64,000 nt of DNA, from the NCBI GenBank assembly GCA_943788195.1, contig CALSPH010000002.1, forward strand, positions 62,001-126,000, given 5' to 3'. The notes beneath the pieces are model-generated. The model saw only the letters and a program-made list of their open reading frames with translations. It was not told the DNA's origin and searched no databases. The stretch is from an uncultured Bacteroidia bacterium. GTDB lineage: Bacteria; Bacteroidota; Bacteroidia; NS11-12g; UBA955. Shown here piece after piece: positions 17,248-25,647 of this stretch. How positions within the stretch are numbered: the first letter of the stretch is position 1; each line of letters opens with the position of its first letter. The translations under genes were made by a program, and so were the position numbers.

Positions 17248-18153
17248 ATGGAAACCTATTTTGCACATGGCAAATTGTTGCTAAGCGCAGAATATGCGAT
17301 TCTTTATGGTGCACAAGGCATTGCTTTGCCATTGATTAAAGGACAACGCCTTAGATTCTACAAGAAAAAAAAGAAATCAACGAACGCTCATGTTAAATGG
17401 ACGGCATTTGACGAAAACAACTATCCATGGTTTGAAGCATCATTTGATAAAATCAGCTTCAAATTAATAAAAGCATCTTACATTGGAGGGGTTAATACGC
17501 TATCCACTTTGCTAGGGATGATTCCTAAATCTTTCTTTGAAGAGGATGTGGATTATCATTTTGAAACCTATTTAGAATTTGACAAATCTTGGGGATGGGG
17601 AACCAGTTCTACATTGGTATCTCTCATTGCACAATGCACCGGAGCAGATCCCTATAAATTGTATGAAAGCACATTTAAAGGCAGCGGTTTCGATTTGGCT
17701 TGTGCAACAGCAAAAGGGCCCATTTTATATAACCTCAACAAAAATGGTGCTCCAGAAGTAAGCTCCATTGACTTTTCTCCTGATTTTAGGGATCGCATTT
17801 CATTTGTTTACTTGGGTAAGAAACAAAACAGTCTTAAATCCATTCAAAAAAGACCTACACCCTCCAAAGAATTAATCAAATCAATTAATCAACTCACGCG
17901 CGATTTACTACAGTATCAAAATGATGAAAAGCAGTTTCGCAGATTATTAGAAGCGCATGAAAATGCACTTTCAGCATATTTAGGAATGCCGCCTATTAAA
18001 CAGCAATTATTCCCAAATCTAAAATCAACCTTTAAATCACTGGGTGCTTGGGGTGGTGATTTTGTGATGATGATAGGAGAGCCCAGTGAGAAAGACCAAT
18101 TGAAAGAAAATGGGTATTCAGTCATCTTTGATTGGAAAGATATTGTGCTTTAG
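17248..18153 (+). CDS. GYDIA-type GHMP kinase of the mevalonate pathway
   Basis: A 301-residue GHMP-superfamily kinase. The N-terminus FAHGKLLLSAEYAILYGAQGIALPL is the typical substrate-side strand and helix. The ATP loop appears as WGWGTSSTL (about residues 115-123), and GSGFDLACA (about 146-154) corresponds to the GYDIA motif that names this Bacteroidota kinase family. Position right after fni and HMG-CoA reductase supports action on mevalonate or a phosphomevalonate, but sequence alone does not show which. No diphosphomevalonate decarboxylase or HMG-CoA synthase is in the window. Confidence 0.87.
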   Translation: METYFAHGKLLLSAEYAILYGAQGIALPLIKGQRLRFYKKKKKSTNAHVKWTAFDENNYPWFEASFDKISFKLIKASYIGGVNTLSTLLGMIPKSFFEEDVDYHFETYLEFDKSWGWGTSSTLVSLIAQCTGADPYKLYESTFKGSGFDLACATAKGPILYNLNKNGAPEVSSIDFSPDFRDRISFVYLGKKQNSLKSIQKRPTPSKELIKSINQLTRDLLQYQNDEKQFRRLLEAHENALSAYLGMPPIKQQLFPNLKSTFKSLGAWGGDFVMMIGEPSEKDQLKENGYSVIFDWKDIVL

Positions 18154-18161
18154 TTAATTTA

Positions 18162-18264
18162 AAGGCTAAAGCCTTAAATGTGCGCATTTCGAAAGCAGCC
18201 CTGAAGGGCTGCATTCACTATTTAGCATTGCCGTTTTATTGATTTTACCGTCTTTTAAGGCGGT
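18162..18264. repeat. Three REP-like palindromes on the 3' side of the transposase
   Basis: AAGGCT-AA-AGCCTT (18162-18175), GCAGCCC-TGAA-GGGCTGC (18195-18212) and ACCGTCTT-TT-AAGGCGGT (18247-18264) are consecutive hairpins with short loops. A degenerate fourth, AAAAGGGCTTTAGCTTTT (18281-18298), runs into the 3' end of the transposase gene. The first also ends the mevalonate operon and could help terminate it. Confidence 0.65.
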
Positions 18265-18289
18265 TTCCTCTTTTTATTCTAAAAGGGCT

Positions 18290-18724
18290 TTAGCTTTTAA
18301 GAACCTGAAATCCATAGTTTTTGATGAAATTATTGTACTCCTCTTCCCAAGAATAGTCTTTGTGGTGTTCTTCTTGATTTTGAATATAGTCTTGAACATT
18401 GGGAACAATTGATTCGCTAACACTGACTGCATAAAACTCCTTTTGCCAATAAAGTTTATGAGGTAAAACCTTATTCTTATTTGCCCAATATGAGGATTCG
18501 CCTTTTAGCATTTGCATTGTTTTCATTATGGTTTCATCATTGCGTAATTTAAAAAGGCAATGAACATGGTCCTTATGTCCATTGACACAATCAACATATA
18601 TCCCTTTTGCAATTCCATTATCTAAAATGTGGTTAAAAATTATTTGACGTTTTTCTTTAATCAGTAATGGAGCTCTCCTTTTTGTGGTCCAAACTGCATG
18701 TATCCAAACTTTTACAAATGACAT
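18290..18724 (-). CDS. IS200-like / REP-associated Y1 tyrosine transposase
   Basis: A 144-residue single-domain Y1_Tnp protein from the ATG at 18724. The HUH metal-binding pair is H53 and H55 in GHKDHVHCL, and the catalytic tyrosine is Y113 in VQDYIQNQEEHH. These enzymes nick and join single-stranded DNA at hairpins. The gene appears intact. It is flanked on both sides by palindromes sharing a core sequence in opposite orientations, and has no accessory TnpB, so it fits a domesticated REP-associated transposase (RAYT) or a minimal IS200-like element. I see no target-site duplication. Confidence 0.9.
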   Translation of the reverse strand: MSFVKVWIHAVWTTKRRAPLLIKEKRQIIFNHILDNGIAKGIYVDCVNGHKDHVHCLFKLRNDETIMKTMQMLKGESSYWANKNKVLPHKLYWQKEFYAVSVSESIVPNVQDYIQNQEEHHKDYSWEEEYNNFIKNYGFQVLKS

Positions 18725-18743
18725 AATCAATGAAGGTAATTAA

Positions 18744-18793
18744 TGGCTTAAGCCAAAAATAGCATGAAATATTGAGCCGCCTTAAAAGGCAGC
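18744..18793. repeat. REP-like palindromes on the 5' side of the transposase
   Basis: TGGCTTAAGCCA (18744-18755) is a perfect palindrome, and GCCGCCTT-AA-AAGGCAGC (18776-18793) a hairpin with one mismatch. The latter shares CCGCCTTAAAAG with the reverse complement of the 18247-18264 hairpin, so the two form an inverted pair around the transposase gene. Confidence 0.65.
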
Positions 18794-18880
18794 AAAAATA
18801 GCCCCAACAATTTGATGAAAGCATCAAAATCATTTCTCAACCATGATATATCCCATTCTTAATTTATCTTTACATCCGTT

Positions 18881-19375
18881 TTGGGTAATAAAAAGAATAT
18901 CGTTCTTATCATACTATTCTGGGGTTACTACTATTCAGGACAAGGTCAATACATCCATAAATCTGCGGTTTTCCTTATCAGCGAAGTTCAGGTTCTTAAT
19001 CCCCAGGCATTGACCTTTGGATTTGGTATTCAACCGAGAACAACACCCATTAATTTCATTCGGATAAACCCGGATCACTCTTTTATCGGTGTTAACTTCT
19101 TATATAATAAATCCCTGATAGCAAAAGATTGGGGCACCGCTTTGCAGTTGGCTGCATTTAGTGGTAATACTGCCGGTCCCATGGCATTTGGGATTGAAGG
19201 AAATATGCAACAAATAGATAACAAACCATATTTCGGAGTTAAACCATTCTTGGGATTATCATTACCCTTTGGCGGAATTGTTTATGGTTATCACGTAGGA
19301 ATAAATGAAAAAACAAAATATAATGGCAGCCAGCTCATTATCAGCTGGCGATATCCTTTAATAAAAAGATGGTGA
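18881..19375 (+). CDS. Small outer-membrane-like protein, unknown function
   Basis: A 164-residue protein starting at a TTG (18881) that opens a signal-like hydrophobic segment (about residues 5-22, ending SGQGQ). The rest alternates in short hydrophobic strands with aromatic ends (FGFGIQP, FIGVNFLY, FGVKPFLGLSLPFGG, QLIISWRYPL), typical of a small beta-barrel. No family is recognised. It overlaps the following acetyltransferase gene by 7 bases, so the two are probably translated together. Confidence 0.6.
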   Translation: MGNKKNIVLIILFWGYYYSGQGQYIHKSAVFLISEVQVLNPQALTFGFGIQPRTTPINFIRINPDHSFIGVNFLYNKSLIAKDWGTALQLAAFSGNTAGPMAFGIEGNMQQIDNKPYFGVKPFLGLSLPFGGIVYGYHVGINEKTKYNGSQLIISWRYPLIKRW

Positions 19376-19893
19376 GTAAATTCAATACTATCATAGAAAC
19401 TAATCGACTATTGCTTCGTCCTTTCACCATGGATGATGTAGAAGCTTCCTATCAAATGAATTTAGACCCTGAGGTTTCAAGATACACAGGAGATGGTGGT
19501 GTTGTAGATATATTTGAGATGCGAAATCGCATTAAAGATGTGATAGAAGGCGACTATGCGAAGTATGGATTTGGCCGCTTTGTGGTGGAATGGAAGGAAA
19601 CCAATGAATTTATTGGTTTTAGTGGGCTCAAATTTCTACCTGATTATGATTTTGTGGATTTGGGTTATCGGTTTTTGCAACGTTTTTGGGGTAAGGGAAT
19701 TGCAACTGAAGCTGCCAATGCTTCCCTTGACTTTGCTTTTCAAGAGCTCAAATTAAATAAAGTACATACCTTTGCCATCAGAGAAAACCAAGCCTCCACT
19801 CATGTTATTGACAAATTGGGATTCTCCTTTGAAAAGGAAATCGTGGATGATGGAATTAAGTTTGATCAATATGTGATTCATTCAAAGCATTAA
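19369..19893 (+). CDS. GNAT family N-acetyltransferase (RimJ/RimL-like)
   Basis: A 174-residue Acetyltransf_3-type protein that would move an acetyl group from acetyl-CoA to an amine, often an N-terminal amino group of a protein or a small molecule. Family pattern: IETNRLLLRPFTMDDVEASYQ at the start, FIGFSGLKFLPDYDFVDLGYRFLQRFWGKGIATEA (motif A with the acetyl-CoA loop in the form WGKGIATEA, about residues 104-112), then VHTFAIRENQASTHVIDKLGF. The substrate cannot be read from the sequence. Confidence 0.88.
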   Translation: MVSKFNTIIETNRLLLRPFTMDDVEASYQMNLDPEVSRYTGDGGVVDIFEMRNRIKDVIEGDYAKYGFGRFVVEWKETNEFIGFSGLKFLPDYDFVDLGYRFLQRFWGKGIATEAANASLDFAFQELKLNKVHTFAIRENQASTHVIDKLGFSFEKEIVDDGIKFDQYVIHSKH

Positions 19894-19917
19894 ACCATTC
19901 TATATTAGAATAATCCC

Positions 19918-19925
19918 TATTTTTG
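19918..19925 (+). promoter_or_regulatory. Predicted -7 element of the GT2 gene
   Basis: TATTTTTG matches TAnnTTTG and ends 6 bases before the ATG at 19932, arguing for that ATG and against the TTG at 19923, which lies within the element. Confidence 0.5.
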
Positions 19926-19931
19926 CCTCAC

Positions 19932-20840
19932 ATGAAAATCAGCGGTTTCACCATTGCCCGTAATGCCCAAAAGTATTATTTCCCAGTAGTTGAATCTATT
20001 TCCTCTATCTATCCCATTTGTGATGAAATAATTGTGGCATTAGACGATGGTGAAGATAATACGCGCCAATTAATCGAAGCCATTGCTTCTGAAAAAATAC
20101 ACATTCACAATCGGGTGTGGGATGAAAAAGACTTTATAGAAAGTAAAGTTTTGGCCGTTGAAACGAACTATGCACTGCAACAATGTACTGGCGACTGGTG
20201 TTTCTATATCCAAGCAGATGAAGTTATGCATGAGGATGATTTAGAAACCATCAAAAATGCATGTTTGAAATACAATGATGATGATGAAGTAGATGGCCTT
20301 CTCTTTAGGTACAAACATTTCTTTGGAGATTATGATCATTATTTGCCCGTACATGGTTGGTACAAAAATGAGATTCGCATATTCAAAAATCACCGAAACA
20401 TCTATTCCATTAAGGATGCACAGAGTTTTAGAAAAGGAAATAACGAAAAATTAAATGTAGTTGAAGTGGATGCTTACGTTTATCATTATGGCTGGGTTCG
20501 CCCTCCCTATCTCATGCAAAGCAAGAAAAAAGAGCATGATGGATTCCATCATGACAAAGGGGATGTAGAGAAAATGTATGAGTCCCGGAATCAGAATTTC
20601 GAATACGGCCCTTTGGGGAATATTCCAACATACAAGGGGTCACATCCGAAAGTGATGGAGCAATTCATCAAAAACATTTCTTGGAAAGATGAACTTGATT
20701 TTGGTAAAAAATTGAATGTAAACCGTCCTTTAATGAAGCATGAAGAAACCAAAAACAAAGTGGTGACTTGGCTAGAGAACCGGTTTAACGGAGGGAGAGA
20801 TTTTGTAGGATACAGCAATTGGAATAAACTAAAGCGATAA
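19932..20840 (+). CDS. Family 2-like glycosyltransferase
   Basis: A 302-residue cytoplasmic glycosyltransferase, probably GT2 fold. It begins KISGFTIARNAQKYYFPVVES, the usual first strand and helix, with the DDGEDNT segment in place of the GT2 nucleotide-contact acidic motif and YIQADEVMHE as the DxD-like sugar-nucleotide and metal site (about residues 97-106). The C-terminal third has no obvious catalytic His/Asp base that I can name. It stands alone with its own promoter, so the acceptor is unknown; cell-surface polysaccharide or glycoprotein modification is a reasonable guess. Confidence 0.8.
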   Translation: MKISGFTIARNAQKYYFPVVESISSIYPICDEIIVALDDGEDNTRQLIEAIASEKIHIHNRVWDEKDFIESKVLAVETNYALQQCTGDWCFYIQADEVMHEDDLETIKNACLKYNDDDEVDGLLFRYKHFFGDYDHYLPVHGWYKNEIRIFKNHRNIYSIKDAQSFRKGNNEKLNVVEVDAYVYHYGWVRPPYLMQSKKKEHDGFHHDKGDVEKMYESRNQNFEYGPLGNIPTYKGSHPKVMEQFIKNISWKDELDFGKKLNVNRPLMKHEETKNKVVTWLENRFNGGRDFVGYSNWNKLKR

Positions 20841-20913
20841 TTTACTGTATATCAATGGTATAAGCTTTGCAAGTCTATTCCCATTTCGCACTTCCCATTT
20901 CCCCAATTAAATC

Positions 20914-20921
20914 TATATTTG
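20914..20921 (+). promoter_or_regulatory. Predicted -7 element of the pdhB promoter
   Basis: TATATTTG matches TAnnTTTG, 27 bases before the ATG at 20949. Confidence 0.5.
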
Positions 20922-20948
20922 CACCACTAAAACTGGAAATCACAAAGA

Positions 20949-21926
20949 ATGAAAGAAGTTCAATTTAGAGAAGCACTAAGAGAAGCAATGCAGGAAGAAA
21001 TGCGCAGAGATGATAGCGTATTTTTAATGGGTGAAGAAGTTGCGGAGTATAACGGAGCCTATAAAGTAAGTCAGGGTATGTTAGATGAATTTGGTCCAAA
21101 ACGGATCATTGACACTCCTATTGCTGAGTTAGGTTTTGCGGGTATTGGTGTCGGAGCAGCAACAAATGGACTACGTCCAATAATTGAATTTATGACTTTC
21201 AACTTTTCGTTGGTAGCGATTGACCAAGTAATCAATGCTGCAGCTAAAATGAATAGCATGAGTGGTGGCCAATTTACATGCCCTATGGTTTTTAGAGGAC
21301 CAACTGGTTCGGCAGGGCAATTGGGTGCACAACACTCTCAAAATTTTGAAAATTGGTACGCAAATACACCTGGTTTAAAAGTAGTGATTCCTTCGAACCC
21401 AGCAGATGCTAAAGGTTTGCTAAAATCTGCTATACGAGATAACGATCCGGTAATCTTTATGGAAAGTGAGCAGATGTATGGACTTAAAGGCGAAATACCC
21501 GAAGGTGAATATACGATCGAAATTGGCAAAGCAGATGTGGTTAAAGAAGGAACAGATGTTACCATCGTATCGTTTGGGAAAATAATGCTGCAATGCCATC
21601 AAGCAATACAAAGTTTAGAAGCCGATGGTATCAGTGTTGAATTGATTGATTTGCGAACTGTTCGTCCAATTGATTATCAAACTATTATTGATAGTATCAA
21701 AAAAACCAACCGTCTGGTTGTAGTTGAAGAAGCTTGGCCTTTGGCATCCTTAAGTAGCGAGATAAGTTATTGGGCACAAAAATATGCCTTTGATTATTTG
21801 GACGCACCTGTTACGCGTGTAACCTCTCGAGATGTTCCTTTACCTTACGCATCAACGTTGGTGGATGCCTATTTGCCTTCTGTAAAACGAATTATTGAGG
21901 CAGTTAAGACGGTTAGCTACAAATAA
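20949..21926 (+). CDS. pdhB: Pyruvate dehydrogenase E1 component, beta subunit
   Basis: The 325-residue protein is the beta subunit of an alpha2beta2 E1 that decarboxylates pyruvate with thiamine diphosphate. Visible: FREALREAMQEEMRRDDSVFLMGEEVAEYNGAYKV, the cofactor-activating Glu region IDTPIAELGFAGIGVGAA, MTFNFSLVAIDQVINAAAKM, and the transketolase C-terminal half from about residue 190 (VDLRTVRP-like LIDLRTVRPID). It could also serve a branched-chain ketoacid complex; the match to pyruvate-type beta subunits is better. The alpha subunit is not adjacent. The stop codon overlaps the next start by one base (TAATG). Confidence 0.92.
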   Translation: MKEVQFREALREAMQEEMRRDDSVFLMGEEVAEYNGAYKVSQGMLDEFGPKRIIDTPIAELGFAGIGVGAATNGLRPIIEFMTFNFSLVAIDQVINAAAKMNSMSGGQFTCPMVFRGPTGSAGQLGAQHSQNFENWYANTPGLKVVIPSNPADAKGLLKSAIRDNDPVIFMESEQMYGLKGEIPEGEYTIEIGKADVVKEGTDVTIVSFGKIMLQCHQAIQSLEADGISVELIDLRTVRPIDYQTIIDSIKKTNRLVVVEEAWPLASLSSEISYWAQKYAFDYLDAPVTRVTSRDVPLPYASTLVDAYLPSVKRIIEAVKTVSYK

Positions 21927-22534
21927 TGCTAGTCAAGATAGCTCAATTCATTTCCTATCTTTTTCATCCTTTATTTACTACATTCTATTTAAGCGTACTT
22001 GGGATATTTTTTCACCCAACCATTCGTGGTAGAGTAGTAAATGGATTTGTTTGGCAACTCATTCTTTTACTCTTTGCAAGTCTGGTTCTTATTCCTATGA
22101 TGAGTTTATTTATTGTGAAAAAATCAGGATACATAAGTTCTTGGAAAATAGAAAACCGAAAAGAGCGCATTATCCCCTTCGCTATTGTAGGTCTCATGAT
22201 GTTTATCAGCTCGATCCAATTGTTGGATAATTCAGCTCTAGTATACTGCGGCAATATAGCCTTGGCGGCTAGTATTGGATTAGTGGTATCTATACCGTTT
22301 CTGATTTATTGCTGTAAACCTAGTGCACATGTAATGGCCATTGCAGCTGGAGCAACGGCCTATTTAAAAGAAGGATTTACTTGGTACAGTAATGATCTTC
22401 TATTGATTGGTACTATATTGATTTTGCTTATTGGAATTATCGCTAGCGCTCGACTTTTTCTCAATGCACACACATTTCCCGAAATTCTACTAGGTGCTTT
22501 AATAGGAATTTTGGTAATATTGCCAATCTTATGA
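21926..22534 (+). CDS. PAP2-related integral membrane protein
   Basis: A 202-residue protein with about six membrane helices. The N-terminus ISYLFHPLFTTFYLSVLG and the C-terminus ASARLFLNAHTFPEILLGALIG resemble Bacteroidota PAP2-superfamily membrane proteins, the latter being a form of PAP2 motif 3 (SRxxxxxHxxxD/E). The first two PAP2 motifs (KxxxxxxRP and PSGH) are absent, so lipid phosphatase activity is doubtful. It starts in the last base of pdhB and ends in an ATGA overlap with the enoyl-CoA hydratase gene, so all three are likely cotranscribed. Confidence 0.65.
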   Translation: MLVKIAQFISYLFHPLFTTFYLSVLGIFFHPTIRGRVVNGFVWQLILLLFASLVLIPMMSLFIVKKSGYISSWKIENRKERIIPFAIVGLMMFISSIQLLDNSALVYCGNIALAASIGLVVSIPFLIYCCKPSAHVMAIAAGATAYLKEGFTWYSNDLLLIGTILILLIGIIASARLFLNAHTFPEILLGALIGILVILPIL

Positions 22535-23316
22535 GTGAATATAAAAATCTGCTGTACCATGTTCAAGATAACATTGCAACCATTACACTAAACCGACCTG
22601 ATGTATTTAATGCGTTTAATGATGAGCTCAGTTATGAACTGCAAGATGCTCTTAAGCAAGTAAAACGTGATGCTGAAGTGCGTGTAGTTGTATTAACTGG
22701 AGCCGGCAAAGCATTTTGTAGCGGGCAAGACTTAAAGGCGATTGCAGGTGGTGAAAGTCGTTCATTATCCGATTCATTGCACAAAAGATACAATCCAATT
22801 ATCAAGGCAATGCGTGATTTGCCAAAACCAATCATTTGTAGACTAAATGGTGTTGCTGCTGGTGCAGGTTGCTCCCTTGCCTTGGCAAGTGATTTTATGG
22901 TGGCATCAGAAAAGGCTTCACTTATTGAAGTTTTTGTGAATGTTGGGTTGGTACTAGACAGTGGATCATCCTATTTCTTGCCACGTGTTGTGGGTTCACA
23001 AAGAGCTTTTGAAATGGCTACTATGGCAAGTAAAATTTCCGCACTTGAAGCACATAATTTAGGCATCGCAAACCGCATATGTAGTGCAGATGATTTGGAT
23101 GAAACCATTCTGGAAATTGCAACCTATTATGCTAAAGCGCCTACAAAAGCTATTGGCATGATGAAAAAAATGCTCAACAAATCTTCATACAGTGATTTAG
23201 ATACAATGCTTGAATATGAAGCATATTGTCAAGAAATTGCTGGTAATTCCTCAGATTATAAAGAAGGGGTGAACGCATTCAACGAAAAGCGGAAAGCTAA
23301 TTTTACAGGAAACTGA
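22531..23316 (+). CDS. Enoyl-CoA hydratase/isomerase family protein (PaaG-like)
   Basis: A 261-residue crotonase-fold enzyme. The oxyanion-hole segments are VVLTGAGKAFCSGQDLKAI (about residues 54-72) and CRLNGVAAGAGCSLALASD (about 98-116). Instead of the two catalytic glutamates of classic hydratases, the second-site region reads LIEVFVNVGLVLDSGSSYFLPR, with an Asp in place of the second Glu, as in PaaG-type isomerases that act on ring-epoxyphenylacetyl-CoA. No other paa genes are nearby, so the substrate is uncertain and could be another acyl-CoA. It overlaps the upstream gene by 4 bases. Confidence 0.87.
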   Translation: MSEYKNLLYHVQDNIATITLNRPDVFNAFNDELSYELQDALKQVKRDAEVRVVVLTGAGKAFCSGQDLKAIAGGESRSLSDSLHKRYNPIIKAMRDLPKPIICRLNGVAAGAGCSLALASDFMVASEKASLIEVFVNVGLVLDSGSSYFLPRVVGSQRAFEMATMASKISALEAHNLGIANRICSADDLDETILEIATYYAKAPTKAIGMMKKMLNKSSYSDLDTMLEYEAYCQEIAGNSSDYKEGVNAFNEKRKANFTGN

Positions 23317-23328
23317 AATACATTTACC

Positions 23329-23336
23329 TAAATTTG
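23329..23336 (+). promoter_or_regulatory. Predicted -7 element of the M43 protease gene
   Basis: TAAATTTG matches TAnnTTTG and ends 4 bases before the ATG at 23341. Confidence 0.45.
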
Positions 23337-23340
23337 TAAC

Positions 23341-24672
23341 ATGGCCAAAATAATATTTTCATTGAGTTTCCTACTAATGGGACTAGTCCATTTTTCTTAT
23401 GGCCAACAAAAGTGTGGGTTTGATGATTTTGTGAATAACAATCCCGTATTAAAATCTGATTTAATTAAACACACTGAAGAATTTAAAGCATACCAGAAAC
23501 AGAATAATCTAAGGAGACTTTATACGTATAATTATGACACCACCTATGTGATCAAAGTTGTATTTCATGTATTGTATAATACACCCCAGCAAAATATTCC
23601 TGACTCATGTATTATGACGCAAATGGATGTCTTAAATGAAGATTTTAATCGTACTAATCCTGATACGATTAATACTCGGGACATATTTAAACCGGTGGCT
23701 GGAAAATTAAAATTTAAGTTTGTACTTGCAGGTAAAGACCCCAATGGCAATCCTCATTCTGGAATCGTTCGTAAAACCACTTCTATTTCAGTTTTCTCTC
23801 AAACATCTGGTGGAGATTATGATTCGCGCATGAAGTTCAATACACAGGGGGGATCAGATGCTTGGAACACGGACGAATATTTAAATATCTGGGTTTGTAA
23901 TATGTTTACACCTCAAAGTGGCTTGTTGGGCTATGCAACCCCTCCAACCGGTGCGGTAAATTGGCCAAGCAATGTGCAGTTTTCAAAAGCTCAACAAGGT
24001 GCATCTGTTCATTATTATACGGTTGGCAGATACAATCCAAATGCCACTGCTAATGGATCCAATTCATTAGGTAGAACCTGCACACATGAATTGGGTCACT
24101 ATTTTGGACTTTTCCATACTTGGGGTTTGCGCTCCAACACATGCAATGTAGCAACAGATGATTTTTTGGAAGATACTCCCAATACGTCCAGTCCAAATTC
24201 GGGATGTAATTCCAATCGAAACTCTTGTCAATGGAATGAGCCCGGAGATTTACCAGACATGGTTGAGAATTACATGGACTATACGCGAGGAAGTTGTCAG
24301 AATACATTTACCGAAGATCAAGCAGCAATGATGTTATTCAACATGAAAACATATCGTCCGACTTTATATGAACTTGAATTAGAACAAGATTCTACCTTTG
24401 TAGGTAATATTGCCATAAAACCTGTATTGCTCTCAAATCCAGGCAATCGCTTAATTATTGGTGCAGATAATTATTCTAATACTATTTTTAGTGTAAGCAT
24501 CTTTAATAACATTGGCCAAACCATCATCAAAGACAAGGATATTGTGTTAGATAAACCGTTTGAGTTTATCGCTAGCTCATTTTATAATTACGGACATTAC
24601 ATTGTTCGTGTTACAAACCAAACTACTGGTGAAGAAGAAATTCTTAAATGGAGCAATGCTTCATTATTCTAG
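23341..24672 (+). CDS. Secreted M43 (pappalysin-type) zinc metalloprotease with a T9SS-like C-terminus
   Basis: A 443-residue secreted protease. It has a signal peptide (about 1-21, ending SYGQ), a prodomain-like region, and the catalytic domain with the metzincin zinc motif HELGHYFGLFH (residues 249-259; E250 general base) and the Met-turn NYMDY (310-314), placed as in pappalysin/cytophagalysin. Cysteines around 268-319 probably form disulfides. The C-terminal 80 residues are beta-rich (LSNPGNRLIIGADN ... GHYIVRVTN) and look like a divergent type IX sorting domain. Its 3' end overlaps the convergent beta-propeller gene by 9 bases (24664-24672). Confidence 0.9.
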   Translation: MAKIIFSLSFLLMGLVHFSYGQQKCGFDDFVNNNPVLKSDLIKHTEEFKAYQKQNNLRRLYTYNYDTTYVIKVVFHVLYNTPQQNIPDSCIMTQMDVLNEDFNRTNPDTINTRDIFKPVAGKLKFKFVLAGKDPNGNPHSGIVRKTTSISVFSQTSGGDYDSRMKFNTQGGSDAWNTDEYLNIWVCNMFTPQSGLLGYATPPTGAVNWPSNVQFSKAQQGASVHYYTVGRYNPNATANGSNSLGRTCTHELGHYFGLFHTWGLRSNTCNVATDDFLEDTPNTSSPNSGCNSNRNSCQWNEPGDLPDMVENYMDYTRGSCQNTFTEDQAAMMLFNMKTYRPTLYELELEQDSTFVGNIAIKPVLLSNPGNRLIIGADNYSNTIFSVSIFNNIGQTIIKDKDIVLDKPFEFIASSFYNYGHYIVRVTNQTTGEEEILKWSNASLF

Positions 24673-25647
24673 CCATAAAAAGCCATTGGTTATCCTGCCA
24701 GATTCTCGTTTATCTAAAACCTTACCGTCTAAATCCAAACGTATCATTTCGCTATTTTGCACATAATCTTTGGCATTGCTGAGATAAATTTCATCTCCAA
24801 TGATATTGGCGGCATACAAACTACCTGATTTGAGTTGATAGATCATATCTGATGTTCCAGCAGCATTAATACGCCTTAAATTATTACCCATTTTAAAATA
24901 CCAAAGACCATTGGTTTTGCAAAATAGCATACCTCCCGGAACACTGTTTAGTGCATGTGCGAATATTTGCTGCGAACCACTGCCTACGTTTTTTAAAATT
25001 AAGCTATCCCCACTATAAGAAGCAATATGGATTTCATCATTCTTTCTTACTAAATCAAACGGAATTCCTAAGATGGAAATTCTTTTTAATAATTTGCTTA
25101 CAGGATTAAATCCGTTCAACGTGTTTGAGTCTTTATTAATGAAATAGACCCATTGATCATCGGCCAAAGTTTTTTCGGTCCAACCACTTTCTGATATGGT
25201 AGATTTCAACTCAAAAGTGGTTGCATCAAAAACCGTCAATTTATCAGCATACAGATCAGTAACATATACCAAACCGTTTAGCTCACTTATAAAACGAGGA
25301 GATCTCAAACCTGTAATCGTTTTAACCGATTTAAAACTGTTGGTATCAATGATTTCAATTTTACCGCTATTGTTTACCACCAACCAAATTCTTCCATTGA
25401 TTATTTTTCCCGACTGCAACACGTCTCCCAAAGGCCGATCATTCGCTTTTTCAAACAATGCGTGGTTTATTTCTTTCTTTTCAGGACTATATAACGCGAC
25501 GGATGAGTTGCCCCAACTGAAGTTTCCTTCATTCAGAATCAATACTTGCTTTCCTTCAAAAGTAGTTTCTGGAGCAGGTAAAGGTTCCTGTTTACATGAA
25601 CTAAATACAATTAATAGCCCAAATAAAATAAATACGTAGCTTTTCAT
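24664..25647 (-). CDS. Surface beta-propeller lipoprotein, BtuG-like (DUF5074/YncE type)
   Basis: A 327-residue lipoprotein (signal with lipobox ending SSC at about residue 18) made of repeated YncE-like propeller blades, for example WLVVNNSGKIEIIDTNSF and LVYVTDLYADKLTVFDATTF. The first blade, LILNEGNFSWGNSSVALYSP followed by a LGDVLQS segment, is characteristic of the Bacteroidota BtuG group, surface proteins that capture vitamin B12 and pass it to BtuB. It is the last gene of the operon that starts with a cobalamin riboswitch, which is the strongest argument for that role. Its ATG directly follows the TAA of the DUF4465 gene. Confidence 0.8.
   Translation of the reverse strand: MKSYVFILFGLLIVFSSCKQEPLPAPETTFEGKQVLILNEGNFSWGNSSVALYSPEKKEINHALFEKANDRPLGDVLQSGKIINGRIWLVVNNSGKIEIIDTNSFKSVKTITGLRSPRFISELNGLVYVTDLYADKLTVFDATTFELKSTISESGWTEKTLADDQWVYFINKDSNTLNGFNPVSKLLKRISILGIPFDLVRKNDEIHIASYSGDSLILKNVGSGSQQIFAHALNSVPGGMLFCKTNGLWYFKMGNNLRRINAAGTSDMIYQLKSGSLYAANIIGDEIYLSNAKDYVQNSEMIRLDLDGKVLDKRESGRITNGFLWLE

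Noticed and set aside
18195-18212. GCAGCCC-TGAA-GGGCTGC hairpin as an intrinsic terminator of the mevalonate operon
   Set aside because: No T-run follows, and it belongs to a set of REP-like palindromes around the transposase; a terminator role is possible but not shown.
25196-25639. 147-codon plus-strand open frame opposite the BtuG-like gene
   Set aside because: Mirror of a beta-propeller gene with clear motifs and a lipobox; no support for the opposite frame.
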